Shown: piece by piece, positions 53,881-62,742 of the stretch
How positions within the stretch are numbered: position 1 is the first letter of the stretch
Layout of the letters: the number at the start of each line of letters is the position of its first letter
Assembly: GCA_030427245.1 (NCBI GenBank)
Contig: JAUHXA010000010.1
Span: 62,001 to 126,000 of the forward strand
DNA length: 64,000 nt
Reading direction: 5' to 3'
DNA from: Bacteroidia bacterium
GTDB lineage: Bacteria; Bacteroidota; Bacteroidia; Chitinophagales; UBA2359
Position numbers and translations under genes: made by a program
Notes under the pieces: generated by a model
What the model was told of the DNA's origin: nothing
Database searches by the model: none
What the model saw: the letters and a program-made list of their open reading frames with translations, nothing else

Positions 53881-53909
53881 TTTGGTTGATTGTTTTTTTT
53901 GTTAATTTG
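53881..53909 (+). promoter_or_regulatory. Promoter of the lipoprotein gene
   Basis: TTTG at 53881-53884 and TTAATTTG at 53902-53909, 17 bp apart, with the ATG 26 bp downstream. Close to the TTTG-N19-TAnnTTTG consensus but not exact. Confidence 0.4.
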
Positions 53910-53934
53910 CAAAGGTTATTTAAACATTAAAGAT

Positions 53935-54489
53935 ATGAAAATTTTTGTTTTTTTGTCGATTTTAAGCATAGCTATACTCGCTAGTTGCACCCCCAAAATT
54001 CATTCTTCTGTTTCTCAAAATGAAGAAATTATGTCTAAACAAAATAACCCAGACAAACCCAGTGACGAAGAGGAAATGGTGGACGTTCAGTTGATTACCG
54101 ATGTTTTGGGTTTGGACAAAAAAATCACCGTAAAGGTCAAGAAAAAAGACGGTATTTTGAAGCCCCTAAAGTTTACCGACCAAACAAAATATTACATCGG
54201 CATCCTGAACTACAACCTCAACATGAAGCCCCAAAGTTCACTTAAATTGTTGACTTGGGAAATTCCCATGACCGAAATCAGCATGATGGAAGCTCGTGAA
54301 CCTTCGCCATTGATTATTTCGGAATACGATATAGGCAAGTTGGCGATTGTACAAGGCTATTCGGATGGAGGCATGATTTATTTGGCCAATATTGCAGCAG
54401 TATTTGAGCAGAAACCAATGGCTTTGTTGATGGAATTGATGAATAACGAAAGCTTTGATTTGGAGAAACATATCCGGAAGGATTTTTGA
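53935..54489 (+). CDS. Lipoprotein of unknown function
   Basis: 184 residues from the ATG at 53935. Signal IFVFLSILSIAILASC with lipobox Cys; then a charged linker (KQNNPDKPSDEEEMVDVQL) and a beta-rich domain (KITVKVKKKDGILKPLKFTD; SSLKLLTWEIPMTEISMMEA). Family not recognised. The start at 53890 would place the signal 15 residues inside the protein. Divergent from the McrB-like gene. Confidence 0.7.
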   Translation: MKIFVFLSILSIAILASCTPKIHSSVSQNEEIMSKQNNPDKPSDEEEMVDVQLITDVLGLDKKITVKVKKKDGILKPLKFTDQTKYYIGILNYNLNMKPQSSLKLLTWEIPMTEISMMEAREPSPLIISEYDIGKLAIVQGYSDGGMIYLANIAAVFEQKPMALLMELMNNESFDLEKHIRKDF

Positions 54490-54534
54490 ATACTGAGTTT
54501 TTTAGCAAAACACCGCCAAACCTCCTCAAAGCCT

Positions 54535-55860
54535 TCAACTGCTGACAAGGGCTGAAAAATAATTCGTCATTCTACCCATAGCAACTTCCAAATGAGGAAC
54601 AGATACGGCTGTATGTACAATCCTAAAAAGCCCCTTCTTTTGATGTTGAAAACCGATGCCTGGGGTTAGCAAAACGCCCGTATTTTTATAGATGTCCATC
54701 CAAAGTTCCTCCTCTCCTATTTCACTATATTCCTTCAAATATTTAGAAAAATCCGCCCACACAAACAAGCTTCCCCTACTCGGAACATAAGGAACACCTA
54801 TTTTTTGCAGAGCTTCAATAACCAATCGATAACTTTGGTTAATCAGCCCTTTGTTTTCCTCAATATACGCTTCGATAAAATCGCCATTCTTCAACATTTC
54901 GCCTATCATCCACTGCGTGACATTTGAAACCATGTGAGGAACATTGGCGTTTCCAAATCCCGTCAAAAATCCCTCGTTCAAAGAATGTACAATGCCAAAC
55001 CTCAATCCAGACATGGCAAAATCTTTGGAAAACGCATACCACAGGTGTAAGTAATCGCTCTTCAAATCGTGCATAATGGAAGCAAAAGAAACATACTCAC
55101 CATCATCACTGTATTCCTGTTGAAGTGCATCAGCTTGGGTATCAATCAAAGAAAGCCCATAAATCTCATTGACAATCAGGTGAACCTCATGCCGAATACA
55201 CCAATCTGCAAACTCTTTTAGTTGGGATTCTGAATACCTACAACCCGTTGGATTATCGGGAGAGGTAATCAATAATATTTTAAAACATTTCCCTTCTGAC
55301 TTCAATTCATTCCATGCACTATCCAAAAGCTCCGTTGTAACAGGTGCTTTAGAACCCATCTCTTGAATGTGGTAATGCGTTTGAAGGTCGTAGCGTTTCA
55401 TTCCACTTTTTACACCAAGGTCGTTGGTGTACATCGGATAAGAAGGCGCAGGAATCACCACCACATCATCAGGATTTGCCAGAACAAATGAACTCACTTC
55501 AATAATCGCACTCGCCCCAGCAGAAAACCCAATGGTATCAGGAGAAATGGGACACTTACAAAGGTATCGCTCCATAAATCGAGCTACTTCTATCCTCACC
55601 TCCTCATGCCCCAGCAAGCCGGTATAATTCAAGACCCAATCGGGTATTTCTTTTTGTTGGACAATGGAAGTCAATTGATTCTTGATGATTGAAGTCGTCA
55701 GGTTGTTCTCCGCAACATTCAAAGGAAATGCTCCATTTGGATTACTCTCTGGGCAATATAGGTTTTGACTTGCCTCCATAAATAGTTCCATATCCACTCT
55801 TGCAGGATTGGCAGCCAAATCTCTTCCTCTTGCAGATAGACTTTTGTAGGGGTTGTTCAT
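54535..55860 (-). CDS. PLP-dependent aminotransferase, class I/II
   Basis: 441 residues, fold type I. Visible motifs: LNYTGLLGHEEVRIEVARFM, VIPAPSYPMYTNDLG, LLITSPDNPTGCRYSESQLK, NEIYGLSL and the PLP Lys in WYAFSKDFAMSGLRFGIVH. The ACC-synthase-like overall pattern is common among bacterial class I aminotransferases; the amino donor and acceptor cannot be predicted. Divergent from allB with 141 bp to its preferred start. A link with urate breakdown is conceivable but not shown: ureidoglycine aminotransferases belong to another class. Confidence 0.85.
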   Translation of the reverse strand: MNNPYKSLSARGRDLAANPARVDMELFMEASQNLYCPESNPNGAFPLNVAENNLTTSIIKNQLTSIVQQKEIPDWVLNYTGLLGHEEVRIEVARFMERYLCKCPISPDTIGFSAGASAIIEVSSFVLANPDDVVVIPAPSYPMYTNDLGVKSGMKRYDLQTHYHIQEMGSKAPVTTELLDSAWNELKSEGKCFKILLITSPDNPTGCRYSESQLKEFADWCIRHEVHLIVNEIYGLSLIDTQADALQQEYSDDGEYVSFASIMHDLKSDYLHLWYAFSKDFAMSGLRFGIVHSLNEGFLTGFGNANVPHMVSNVTQWMIGEMLKNGDFIEAYIEENKGLINQSYRLVIEALQKIGVPYVPSRGSLFVWADFSKYLKEYSEIGEEELWMDIYKNTGVLLTPGIGFQHQKKGLFRIVHTAVSVPHLEVAMGRMTNYFSALVSS

Positions 55861-56001
55861 GTTTTACTCTCGTTTAGATAATTCATTGGAAAATAACAGA
55901 GGCTGTAATTTACAAAAAGGAATGGAACGTTTGAATGTATCAGGGATTTCTTATTGAAGGAAATAAGTGGTAATTTAACCCTCAAACAAAACCTTCAATT
56001 C

Positions 56002-57360
56002 TTGCAAAAAAAATCAGCCATACACAGCAAACGTTGTTGGATAGAAAACCAGCTTCAAGAAGCCACCATTTTTTTTGAAAATGGAAAAATCACCGAAATC
56101 GTCAAAGGTTCCTCTTCTACTTTCGATTCCTTCAATAGCAACAATATTATTGACTTCGGCACCGCTCTAGTCATGTCGGGCGCAATGGACGTGCATGTGC
56201 ATGTAAACGAGCCAGGAAGAACCGAATGGGAAGGTTTTGATACTGCCACACAAGCGGCTGCCGTTGGAGGAATCACCACTATTGTCGACATGCCTCTCAA
56301 TTCCAGTCCAGTCACAACTTCTGCTACTGCCTTCAAACAAAAACTCGATGCTACCAATGGAAAACTGCACGTCAATTGTGGCTTTTATGGTGGATTAGTT
56401 CCCGACAATGTGGGAGAATTGGAAGGTTTGATAGAAGCAGGAGTTTTGGGAATCAAGGCATTTTTGACTCATTCAGGCATTCCCGACTTTCCGAATGTGG
56501 GCAGAAAAGAATTGGAAGAAGCGATGCCGATTATTGCGAAATACCAAATTCCTTTGTTGGCGCATTGTGAGTTGAGCGATGAAACGGTAAAGACAGATTG
56601 GAACAAAATAGCTGCGGGAAATTACCAAGCCTACCTTCAAAGTCGCCCGAAAAGATGGGAAAACGAGGCAGTGAAATTGATGATTGAATTGTGTGAAAAG
56701 TACACTTGTCCTGTTCACATTGTCCATGTTTCATCTGCCGAAGCATTACAGGAAATCGCTGCTGCAAAAGCAAAAGGGCTTCCCATTACCGCCGAAACCT
56801 GCGCCCATTACTTGTACTTCAATGCCGAAACTATTCCCAATGGCAATACCCTCTTCAAATGTGCGCCTCCTATCCGAAATCGTGCAAACAATGAGCAGTT
56901 GAAAGAGGCATTGAAGTCTGGCATTTTGGACTTTATCACCTCCGATCATTCACCCGCACCTCCTTCTATTAAGGAACTCGAATCGGGCAATTTGCAGAAA
57001 GCATGGGGCGGTATTTCGAGCCTTCAATATGTTTTTTCGGCAGCTTGGACAAGTTTAAAAAATACGCTTACAATAGAAGAATTCATTCCTTTATTCACTT
57101 CTCATCCTGCAAAATTTTTGGGAATGGAAGACCAAAAAGGTACGCTTCAAAAAGGCATGGATGCAGATTTTACGATTTGGTCGCCCGAAGAAAGTTTTGA
57201 AGTGCTTCAAAAGGACAATCGACACCGACATTCTATCAGTCCTTATATTGGGGAAAGATTGTTTGGGAAAGTGAAAAGTACGTATGTTGGAGGTGTGGAG
57301 GTTTTTAATTATCAGACAGGATTGAAGAAGGGATTTGGGAAAAGGATTTTAAACAAATAA
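56002..57360 (+). CDS. allB: Allantoinase
   Basis: About 452 residues. Amidohydrolase fold with metal ligands in MDVHVHVNEPGRTEWEGFDT, the carboxylated-Lys region GVLGIKAFLTHSG, HCELSDE, CPVHIVHVSSAEAL and FITSDHSPAPPS. It opens allantoin to allantoate. Dihydroorotase is the close alternative, but the EPGRTEWEGF motif and the neighbouring allantoicase favour allantoinase. No in-frame ATG exists near the N-terminus: TTG at 56002 (family-like MQKKSAIHSKR) or TTG at 55954 are the possible starts. First gene of a plus-strand purine set. Confidence 0.9.
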   Translation: MQKKSAIHSKRCWIENQLQEATIFFENGKITEIVKGSSSTFDSFNSNNIIDFGTALVMSGAMDVHVHVNEPGRTEWEGFDTATQAAAVGGITTIVDMPLNSSPVTTSATAFKQKLDATNGKLHVNCGFYGGLVPDNVGELEGLIEAGVLGIKAFLTHSGIPDFPNVGRKELEEAMPIIAKYQIPLLAHCELSDETVKTDWNKIAAGNYQAYLQSRPKRWENEAVKLMIELCEKYTCPVHIVHVSSAEALQEIAAAKAKGLPITAETCAHYLYFNAETIPNGNTLFKCAPPIRNRANNEQLKEALKSGILDFITSDHSPAPPSIKELESGNLQKAWGGISSLQYVFSAAWTSLKNTLTIEEFIPLFTSHPAKFLGMEDQKGTLQKGMDADFTIWSPEESFEVLQKDNRHRHSISPYIGERLFGKVKSTYVGGVEVFNYQTGLKKGFGKRILNK

Positions 57361-57398
57361 TCCCAAGCACAAACCTGCTAAGACGTTATAGGACATTC

Positions 57399-57419
57399 AG
57401 ACGTTTTGGTAAAACGTCT
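57399..57419. other. 9-bp hairpin between allB and the allantoicase gene
   Basis: AGACGTTTT-GGT-AAAACGTCT, with no T-run. Possibly an mRNA element setting the ratio of the two genes. Confidence 0.4.
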
Positions 57420-57463
57420 CTACGCCAACACAAAATCAACCTAAACAAATAAAAAACAAACAC

Positions 57464-58501
57464 TTGAACACGCAAACACATAAACACAATTTTACCCAAT
57501 TCCTCGATTTAGCCTCTGCAAAATTAGGAGGAAAAGTTCTCTATGCTACCGATGATTTTTTTGCAGAAAAAGAAAATCTCCTCAAAGAAGGCGATGCCGT
57601 TTTCATAGCAGGAAAATACACTGACAGAGGTAAATGGATGGACGGTTGGGAATCCAGACGCAAGCGGACAGCGGGACACGATTGGTGCATTGTGGAGTTG
57701 GCAGAAAGTGGGCGCATCAAAGGTTTTGACATTGACACCAGCCATTTTCTCGGCAATCACCCACCCTTTGCAGCCATTGAAGCGGTGAATTTGAAGGATG
57801 GGCCAGAAGTCGATAATTGGGAAACAACCCAACTTGTATGGACTGAAATTCTTCCAAAATCACCCCTCGACCCAGGCAGTCACAACTTCTATGAATCCAA
57901 CTCCAATGAGATTTTCACCCACCTCAAACTCCACATCTATCCCGATGGAGGCGTGGCAAGATTGCGGGTGTATGGGGAGGTCTATAAAGATTGGTCAAGG
58001 CACCCTCAGAATGAAGTCATTGATTTAGCGGCTGCAAAAGTGGGCGGCAAAGCCATTGCCTGCAACGATATGTTTTTCAGCGCAATGGACAATCTAATCA
58101 TGCCCAATCGTGGAGCAAATATGGGCGATGGATGGGAAACGAAACGCAATAGAACACCCAATAACCGAGATTGGGTGATTTTGCGTTTGGCACATACAGG
58201 CTGCATCGAAAAAGTCCTCGTTGATACCTGTCACTTCAAAGGCAACTATCCCGATTCTTGTTCTATTGAAGCTTGTTTTGCAGAAAATGACCAAGCCGTC
58301 ATTGAAGGAAAGGTGGAATGGCAGACCTTATTGCCGCAGCAAAAACTAAGTGCTGACTTTGAGCATTTTTACGAAAAAGAAGTGGTTTCTATTCCCCGTA
58401 TTTCTCACGTGCGCTTGAATATTTTTCCAGATGGTGGGGTGAGTCGGCTGCGGTTGTTTGGCAAGATTCTACAAAATTACCACAATAACCCTACAGCATA
58501 G
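57464..58501 (+). CDS. alc: Allantoicase
   Basis: 345 residues made of two allantoicase (jelly-roll) repeats. First: FLDLASAKLGGKVLYATDDF, IKGFDIDTSHFLGNHPPFAA, HIYPDGGVARLRVYGEV. Second: VIDLAAAKVGGKAIACNDMF, VLVDTCHFKGNYPDSCSIEA, NIFPDGGVSRLRLFGKI. It hydrolyses allantoate to ureidoglycolate and urea. The only near start is TTG at 57464. It follows allB at 103 bp. Its last 25 bp overlap the convergent vapC gene. Confidence 0.93.
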   Translation: MNTQTHKHNFTQFLDLASAKLGGKVLYATDDFFAEKENLLKEGDAVFIAGKYTDRGKWMDGWESRRKRTAGHDWCIVELAESGRIKGFDIDTSHFLGNHPPFAAIEAVNLKDGPEVDNWETTQLVWTEILPKSPLDPGSHNFYESNSNEIFTHLKLHIYPDGGVARLRVYGEVYKDWSRHPQNEVIDLAAAKVGGKAIACNDMFFSAMDNLIMPNRGANMGDGWETKRNRTPNNRDWVILRLAHTGCIEKVLVDTCHFKGNYPDSCSIEACFAENDQAVIEGKVEWQTLLPQQKLSADFEHFYEKEVVSIPRISHVRLNIFPDGGVSRLRLFGKILQNYHNNPTA

Positions 58502-58860
58502 GACGAAAAATAAATATCTTTGGTAACTATTGGAATACCTTCAGTAATGGCTTGAGCTATTATTAGCCTATCAAAAGGGTCTCGATGATAATACGGCAAT
58601 GTCAGCAAAGGCTTCAAATGAGTAAAGTCAAAATCCAAAATAAGGAAATTATGGTTTATTAGAAATGCTTCTAAATCATTGAAATGAATAGAAATATCTA
58701 ATTTATTTAAACTCAACTTAATCACTATTTCCCATATACTTGCCTTACTAACAAAAATTTGATTGCCTTCATTATCAATTGCTGCAATTGCCTTCGAAGA
58801 AAGCTGTGTATCTCCTTCAATATACCATATTAGGGCATGGGTGTCTATCAATAAATCCAT
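58477..58860 (-). CDS. vapC: VapC-type PIN-domain toxin
   Basis: 127 residues. PIN fold with the acidic residues of the active site: Asp in LLIDTHALIWYIEG, Glu in VSKASIWEIVIKLSL, and the Asp residues of YYHRDPFDRLIIAQA, plus PIVTKDIYF. It is predicted to cut RNA, usually tRNA or rRNA. It follows the antitoxin gene with near-overlap (a GTG at 58866 overlaps its stop; ATG at 58860 preferred). Its end overlaps the end of alc. Confidence 0.88.
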   Translation of the reverse strand: MDLLIDTHALIWYIEGDTQLSSKAIAAIDNEGNQIFVSKASIWEIVIKLSLNKLDISIHFNDLEAFLINHNFLILDFDFTHLKPLLTLPYYHRDPFDRLIIAQAITEGIPIVTKDIYFSSYAVGLLW

Positions 58861-58862
58861 AA

Positions 58863-59087
58863 TCACATATACTCTTTGAAATCCTCTAGTGGTTCATCAA
58901 AATCGTCTGAAATATAGGTAAATATACCTTTTCCACATCCAAACTTCCTCTTCTTAGATTTAGGATTTGGTGTAGATTTTGAGAATGTAGAACTATCAAT
59001 AATTACTTGCAGCGCTGCCAACAAATCAACATCCTCAATTTGAGCAATTTTTTGTTGCAGAACAGTTTTTAAAGTCAATGTACTCAT
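58863..59087 (-). CDS. vapB: DUF2281/VapB-like antitoxin
   Basis: 74 residues from the ATG at 59087. The N-terminal part (MSTLTLKTVLQQKIAQIEDV) is helical; the C-terminus (GIFTYISDDFDEPLEDFKEY) is the acidic toxin-binding tail typical of DUF2281 antitoxins. An in-frame start at 59198 would run almost into puuD and adds a non-family leader. Antitoxin genes of this kind repress their own promoter. Pair with the PIN toxin is convincing. Confidence 0.82.
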   Translation of the reverse strand: MSTLTLKTVLQQKIAQIEDVDLLAALQVIIDSSTFSKSTPNPKSKKRKFGCGKGIFTYISDDFDEPLEDFKEYM

Positions 59088-59210
59088 ACCTCTATTTATA
59101 TTTTCTTCTATAGAAAGACAATTCAAAGAACCCAATGGTTCACTTCTTACCATTTTTATAATTATCCTGCTAACTTTGGTAAAAAGTACAACCTTCAAAA
59201 ACCAAATAAT

Positions 59211-60638
59211 TTGACTTTATTCCTCATAATAGGCATGGCTATCGGATTAAGCGTATTGCTGATGTTGCTGAGTTTGCAGAAAACCATCGGCAAAACAAAG
59301 AGCGATATACTTCAGACAGAACAATCTGACGCAGTAAAAGAAGAAAAATATGGAGGCATATTAGAAAACCTTCAAGGCTATCTGTATGGCGCAGCAGCCT
59401 TGATGGTAGTAGTCATTTTGGCACTTATCTTCTTCAACATTGAAGGCACACCCTACGAGGGACATTTCAGAGAGTGGCTCAATTTGTTGGTTCGTTGGGC
59501 GCACATCACCTTCGGAATCGCATGGATAGGCGCATCGTTTTACTTTGTGTTTTTGGAAAATTCGCTGAATCGAACCAAAGGCTTGCGAGATGAATTGGCG
59601 GGTAATCTATGGGCAGTGCATGGTGGCGGATTCTACTATTTGGAAAAATACAAAATCGCTCCCAGCGAAATTCCCAAAGACCTACACTGGTTCAAATACG
59701 AAGCCTATTTCACTTGGTTGAGTGGTTTTTGTCTGTTGTGTGTGGTCTATTACTTCAATGCCAAAGGCTTTTTGATTGACCCCAATGTACTGGATATTTC
59801 GCCCATTGCAGCCATCGGCATTGGAGTCGGCTCATTGGCATTTGGTTGGGTTTTGTACGAATGGTTGAGTAGGTCGGTACTTGCCCAAAAAGGAGTTTGG
59901 TTTGCCATCGTAGGATTTTTCGTACTGGTCTTTTTTGCTTGGTTTTATGCTCAAGTGTTCAGCAGTCGAGCCGCCTACATGCATTTTGGTGCATTGATAG
60001 GTACGTTAATGGTCGGCAATGTGTTTTTTGTCATCATTCCCGCCCAAAAAGAAATGGTGAAAGCCGCCAAAGAAGGTCGTCCCCTCAATCCCGAACTCGG
60101 CAAACACGCAGGTTGGCGTTCTTTGCACAACAACTACCTCACACTTCCCGTGCTATTCGTCATGATTAGCAATCACTTCCCCAGCACCTTTGGGCATGAA
60201 CACGCTTGGGCAGTATTGGTGGTGTTGAGCCTCAGCAGTGCGGGACTGAAACACTATCTCAATCTGATAGAAAAAAAGCAAGAATCTACTTGGGTTTTAC
60301 CAATTTCCGTATTTTTACTCTTGTCGGTTGTCTTTGTCACTGCCCCGCAAGTTTCGGATGGAGAATGTGAGGAAAATGTGAGCTTTACCACCGTTTATTC
60401 GATTGTCAATGAACGCTGTATCTCCTGTCATTCTGCCCAACCTACGGATGATGTTTGGACGAGTCCACCGAATGGAGTCATGTACGACACACCCGAACAA
60501 ATCGCCAGTTTGACCGACAAAATTATGCAAAGAGTGGTGATTACCAAGACGATGCCGCAAAACAACAAAACGGGTATGACTCCCGAAGAACGGGATATTA
60601 TTCGGTGTTGGATTGAGCAAGGGGCGAATATTGAATGA
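59211..60638 (+). CDS. puuD: Membrane urate hydroxylase with cytochrome c domain
   Basis: 475 residues. An extra N-terminal helix, then about eight transmembrane helices with the PuuD motifs LLVRWAHITFGIAWIGASFY, NLWAVHGGGFYYLEKY, HWFKYEAYFTWLSGF and WRSLHNNYLTLPVLFVMISN. The C-terminal cytochrome c domain has heme site CISCH at about 403-407 and a later Met ligand (KTMPQNNKTGMT). It oxidises urate to 5-hydroxyisourate and passes electrons to the respiratory chain. Start: TTG at 59211 or ATG at 59235; both keep all known domains. Divergent from vapBC, followed by uraD-uraH at 73 bp. Confidence 0.92.
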   Translation: MTLFLIIGMAIGLSVLLMLLSLQKTIGKTKSDILQTEQSDAVKEEKYGGILENLQGYLYGAAALMVVVILALIFFNIEGTPYEGHFREWLNLLVRWAHITFGIAWIGASFYFVFLENSLNRTKGLRDELAGNLWAVHGGGFYYLEKYKIAPSEIPKDLHWFKYEAYFTWLSGFCLLCVVYYFNAKGFLIDPNVLDISPIAAIGIGVGSLAFGWVLYEWLSRSVLAQKGVWFAIVGFFVLVFFAWFYAQVFSSRAAYMHFGALIGTLMVGNVFFVIIPAQKEMVKAAKEGRPLNPELGKHAGWRSLHNNYLTLPVLFVMISNHFPSTFGHEHAWAVLVVLSLSSAGLKHYLNLIEKKQESTWVLPISVFLLLSVVFVTAPQVSDGECEENVSFTTVYSIVNERCISCHSAQPTDDVWTSPPNGVMYDTPEQIASLTDKIMQRVVITKTMPQNNKTGMTPEERDIIRCWIEQGANIE

Positions 60639-60654
60639 AAATTAAAATAGTTTA

Positions 60655-60670
60655 TCCCGATTACTCGGGA
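60655..60670. other. TCCCGA-N4-TCGGGA hairpin between puuD and uraD-uraH
   Basis: Same stem as the hairpin at 14534-14549 with a different loop (TTAC). Likely a dispersed small palindrome of this genome. Confidence 0.4.
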
Positions 60671-60711
60671 AGAATAAAAATTAAAAATACACTTCAATTT
60701 ATTTCAATAAA

Positions 60712-61578
60712 ATGACCCTACAAAACTTCAATAAAAAAGACCAAGCTACTGCAAAATCTGCCTTACTGCAATGTTGCGGTGCTGCAAAATGGGCAGATAA
60801 ATTACTGCAATATTTTCCTTTCAATTCGGAAGAAGAATTGGTTTCACGTGCCACTTCAATCTGGTATGAAGACTGCAATTCTGAAGATTGGAAAGAAGCC
60901 TTTTCGCAGCATCCCAAAATTGGCGATGTGGAAAGTTTGACCAAAAAATTTGCAGCGACCTCACACCTTGCAGAACAAGAACAAGCAGGAGTCAATCAGG
61001 CTTCAAAGGATACAATTGCAGCTTTGGCGAAAGCGAACAAGGAATATGAATCAAAAAATGGATTTATTTTCATCATTTGTGCAACAGGCAAAACGGCTGC
61101 CGAAATGTTGCGTTTGTTGGAAGATAGATTGAAAAATGACACAGCGGAAGAGCTGCAAATTGCGAAGGGAGAACAGCACAAAATCACCTTGATTCGACTG
61201 CAAAAATTATTGTCTGATGCCGATTGGAATTCATTGAAGGTAAGTCAATTGACGACTCATGTTTTGGACACTTCAATGGGAAAACCTGCCCAAAATTTGA
61301 CCATTCAATTACAGGCTTACCAATCAGAGAAATGGCAGACGATGGCACAAGGGGTGACGAACAAAGATGGGCGTATTGCAGATTTATTGCCGCCCAATCG
61401 AATTCTTTCGCCCAACAATTACCGAATGGTTTTTGATACAGGTGCTTATTTTGAAGCCCAACAAATCAAGGCTTTCTATCCAATGGTCGAAATACAATTT
61501 ACTATCTTTGACGACCAACATTATCACGTACCTTTGTTGTTGAATCCTTTTGGGTATTCGACGTATCGGGGGAGTTAA
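60712..61578 (+). CDS. uraD-uraH: Fused OHCU decarboxylase and 5-hydroxyisourate hydrolase
   Basis: 288 residues, two enzymes in one chain. Residues 1-170 are UraD, with the catalytic His in FSQHPKIGDVE, the LAEQEQAGV segment and ANKEYESKNGFIFIICATGK. Residues 180-288 are UraH (transthyretin-like), with SQLTTHVLDTSMGKPA, the central GRI and the end HYHVPLLLNPFGYSTYRGS. Together they turn 5-hydroxyisourate into S-allantoin, so this resembles the bifunctional allantoin synthase of plants and some bacteria. All signature residues are present. Last of the purine set. Confidence 0.93.
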   Translation: MTLQNFNKKDQATAKSALLQCCGAAKWADKLLQYFPFNSEEELVSRATSIWYEDCNSEDWKEAFSQHPKIGDVESLTKKFAATSHLAEQEQAGVNQASKDTIAALAKANKEYESKNGFIFIICATGKTAAEMLRLLEDRLKNDTAEELQIAKGEQHKITLIRLQKLLSDADWNSLKVSQLTTHVLDTSMGKPAQNLTIQLQAYQSEKWQTMAQGVTNKDGRIADLLPPNRILSPNNYRMVFDTGAYFEAQQIKAFYPMVEIQFTIFDDQHYHVPLLLNPFGYSTYRGS

Positions 61579-61646
61579 GAAATTCAAACAAAATCTTGTA
61601 AGCGAGACACTTGGGTTCTCTGAATGATTTAATATTTTTGTTTGCC

Positions 61647-62411
61647 TTAGTTCCAGATTTCATTTGCTCTGGTCAAAATAATCGGCTTGCCATCCGTCAC
61701 CACAATCGTATGTTCGTGCTGGGTCACAAAACCTCCTTTGTCGCCTACCATTGTCCATTTATCCTTTAGTGTCACCGCAGAAGACGACCGAGTAGAAATA
61801 AACGTTTCAATAGCAACTACCATATTTTTCTTGAACCGTTGGCGATTCATAGGGTCTCTGTAATTGAGAATGTGTTCGGGGTATTCATGCAGACTTCTGC
61901 CCACTCCATGACCCGCAAGGTTTTCGATAACCTTATAGCCTTTTTTCTTTGCCTCTGTTTCTATGAGGTGTCCAATGTCTGCGATTTTCACGCCCGTTTT
62001 GATGCGCCCAATTGCTTTAAACAAAATTTCTTTGGAGGCATCTACAAGCGGTTGATGTCGGTGAATGTCTCGCCCCAAAACAAATGAACCTCCATTGTCT
62101 GACCAAAAACCATCTAATTCGGCAGATACATCAATGTTCACCAAATCTCCTTCCTTCAAGATTTTTTTCGCCGAAGGGATTCCGTGTGCCGCCTCTTTAT
62201 TGACACTGATGCAGGTCCAGCCAGGGAAACCATAGGTCAACTTGGGCGCAGATTTAGCCCCAAATTCCTTCAAAATTTCCCCACCGTATTCGTCTAACTC
62301 TTTGGCAGTCATTCCTACTTTGGCATATTCCCGCATCTTTCTTAGAGTGATTGCTACGGCTTCACTGATTGCCTCCATTCCTTCCAATTCCGATTCTTTT
62401 GATATGGACAT
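61647..62411 (-). CDS. map: Methionine aminopeptidase, type I
   Basis: 254 residues, usual length. Pita-bread fold with metal ligands in VNIDVSAELDGFWSDNGG (two Asp), AGHGVGRSLHEYPE (His), AIETFIS (Glu) and FVTQHEHTIVV (His/Glu), and the substrate His in NKEAAHGIPSA. It removes the start methionine from new proteins. Convergent with uraD-uraH. Could be a second map copy in the genome, since it is not beside ribosomal genes. Confidence 0.93.
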   Translation of the reverse strand: MSISKESELEGMEAISEAVAITLRKMREYAKVGMTAKELDEYGGEILKEFGAKSAPKLTYGFPGWTCISVNKEAAHGIPSAKKILKEGDLVNIDVSAELDGFWSDNGGSFVLGRDIHRHQPLVDASKEILFKAIGRIKTGVKIADIGHLIETEAKKKGYKVIENLAGHGVGRSLHEYPEHILNYRDPMNRQRFKKNMVVAIETFISTRSSSAVTLKDKWTMVGDKGGFVTQHEHTIVVTDGKPIILTRANEIWN

Positions 62412-62742
62412 ATTCTAAGTCTTTGTCGTTTGATTTGTAATTCTTAGTATCAATCAATAAAGAGGGGTTTATGTTCTTAGAATCCTTGAATTTAGACAAC
62501 AAATTTAAATTTTAGTAGGCAAATCAATTGATTGAAGTTCTCTATCAATCTATTAATTTTTAATGCGATTTTGTAGTTTCCACTTTGTTCAATTGGCAAA
62601 TCCTTTTCATTATAAACTCAAAAAAGTTACCTTTTGAAAAAAAGGTGTTATATATTATGGAACTGAAAGGGAGAAAAAATGGTAGATAACCATTTTAATA
62701 TTTTTCAAAGATTTGCACACATATACTACAAAACTCAATACC
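62412..62742. other. Divergent AT-rich stretch between map and an unknown gene
   Basis: Two small hairpins precede the unknown gene: ACCTTTT-GAAA-AAAAGGT (near 62629-62646) and AAAATGGT-AGATA-ACCATTTT (62676-62696). No exact TAnnTTTG box and no ORF of note. Confidence 0.5.

Noticed and set aside
53890-53934. N-terminal extension of the lipoprotein and of the McrB-like gene (starts at 53890 and 53912)
   Set aside because: The two extended starts overlap each other and cover the promoter; the inner starts give a proper lipoprotein signal and a family-like N-terminus.
54535-55860. Ureidoglycine aminotransferase as part of the urate pathway
   Set aside because: The motifs are class I/II, whereas known ureidoglycine aminotransferases are of a different class; vicinity alone is not enough.
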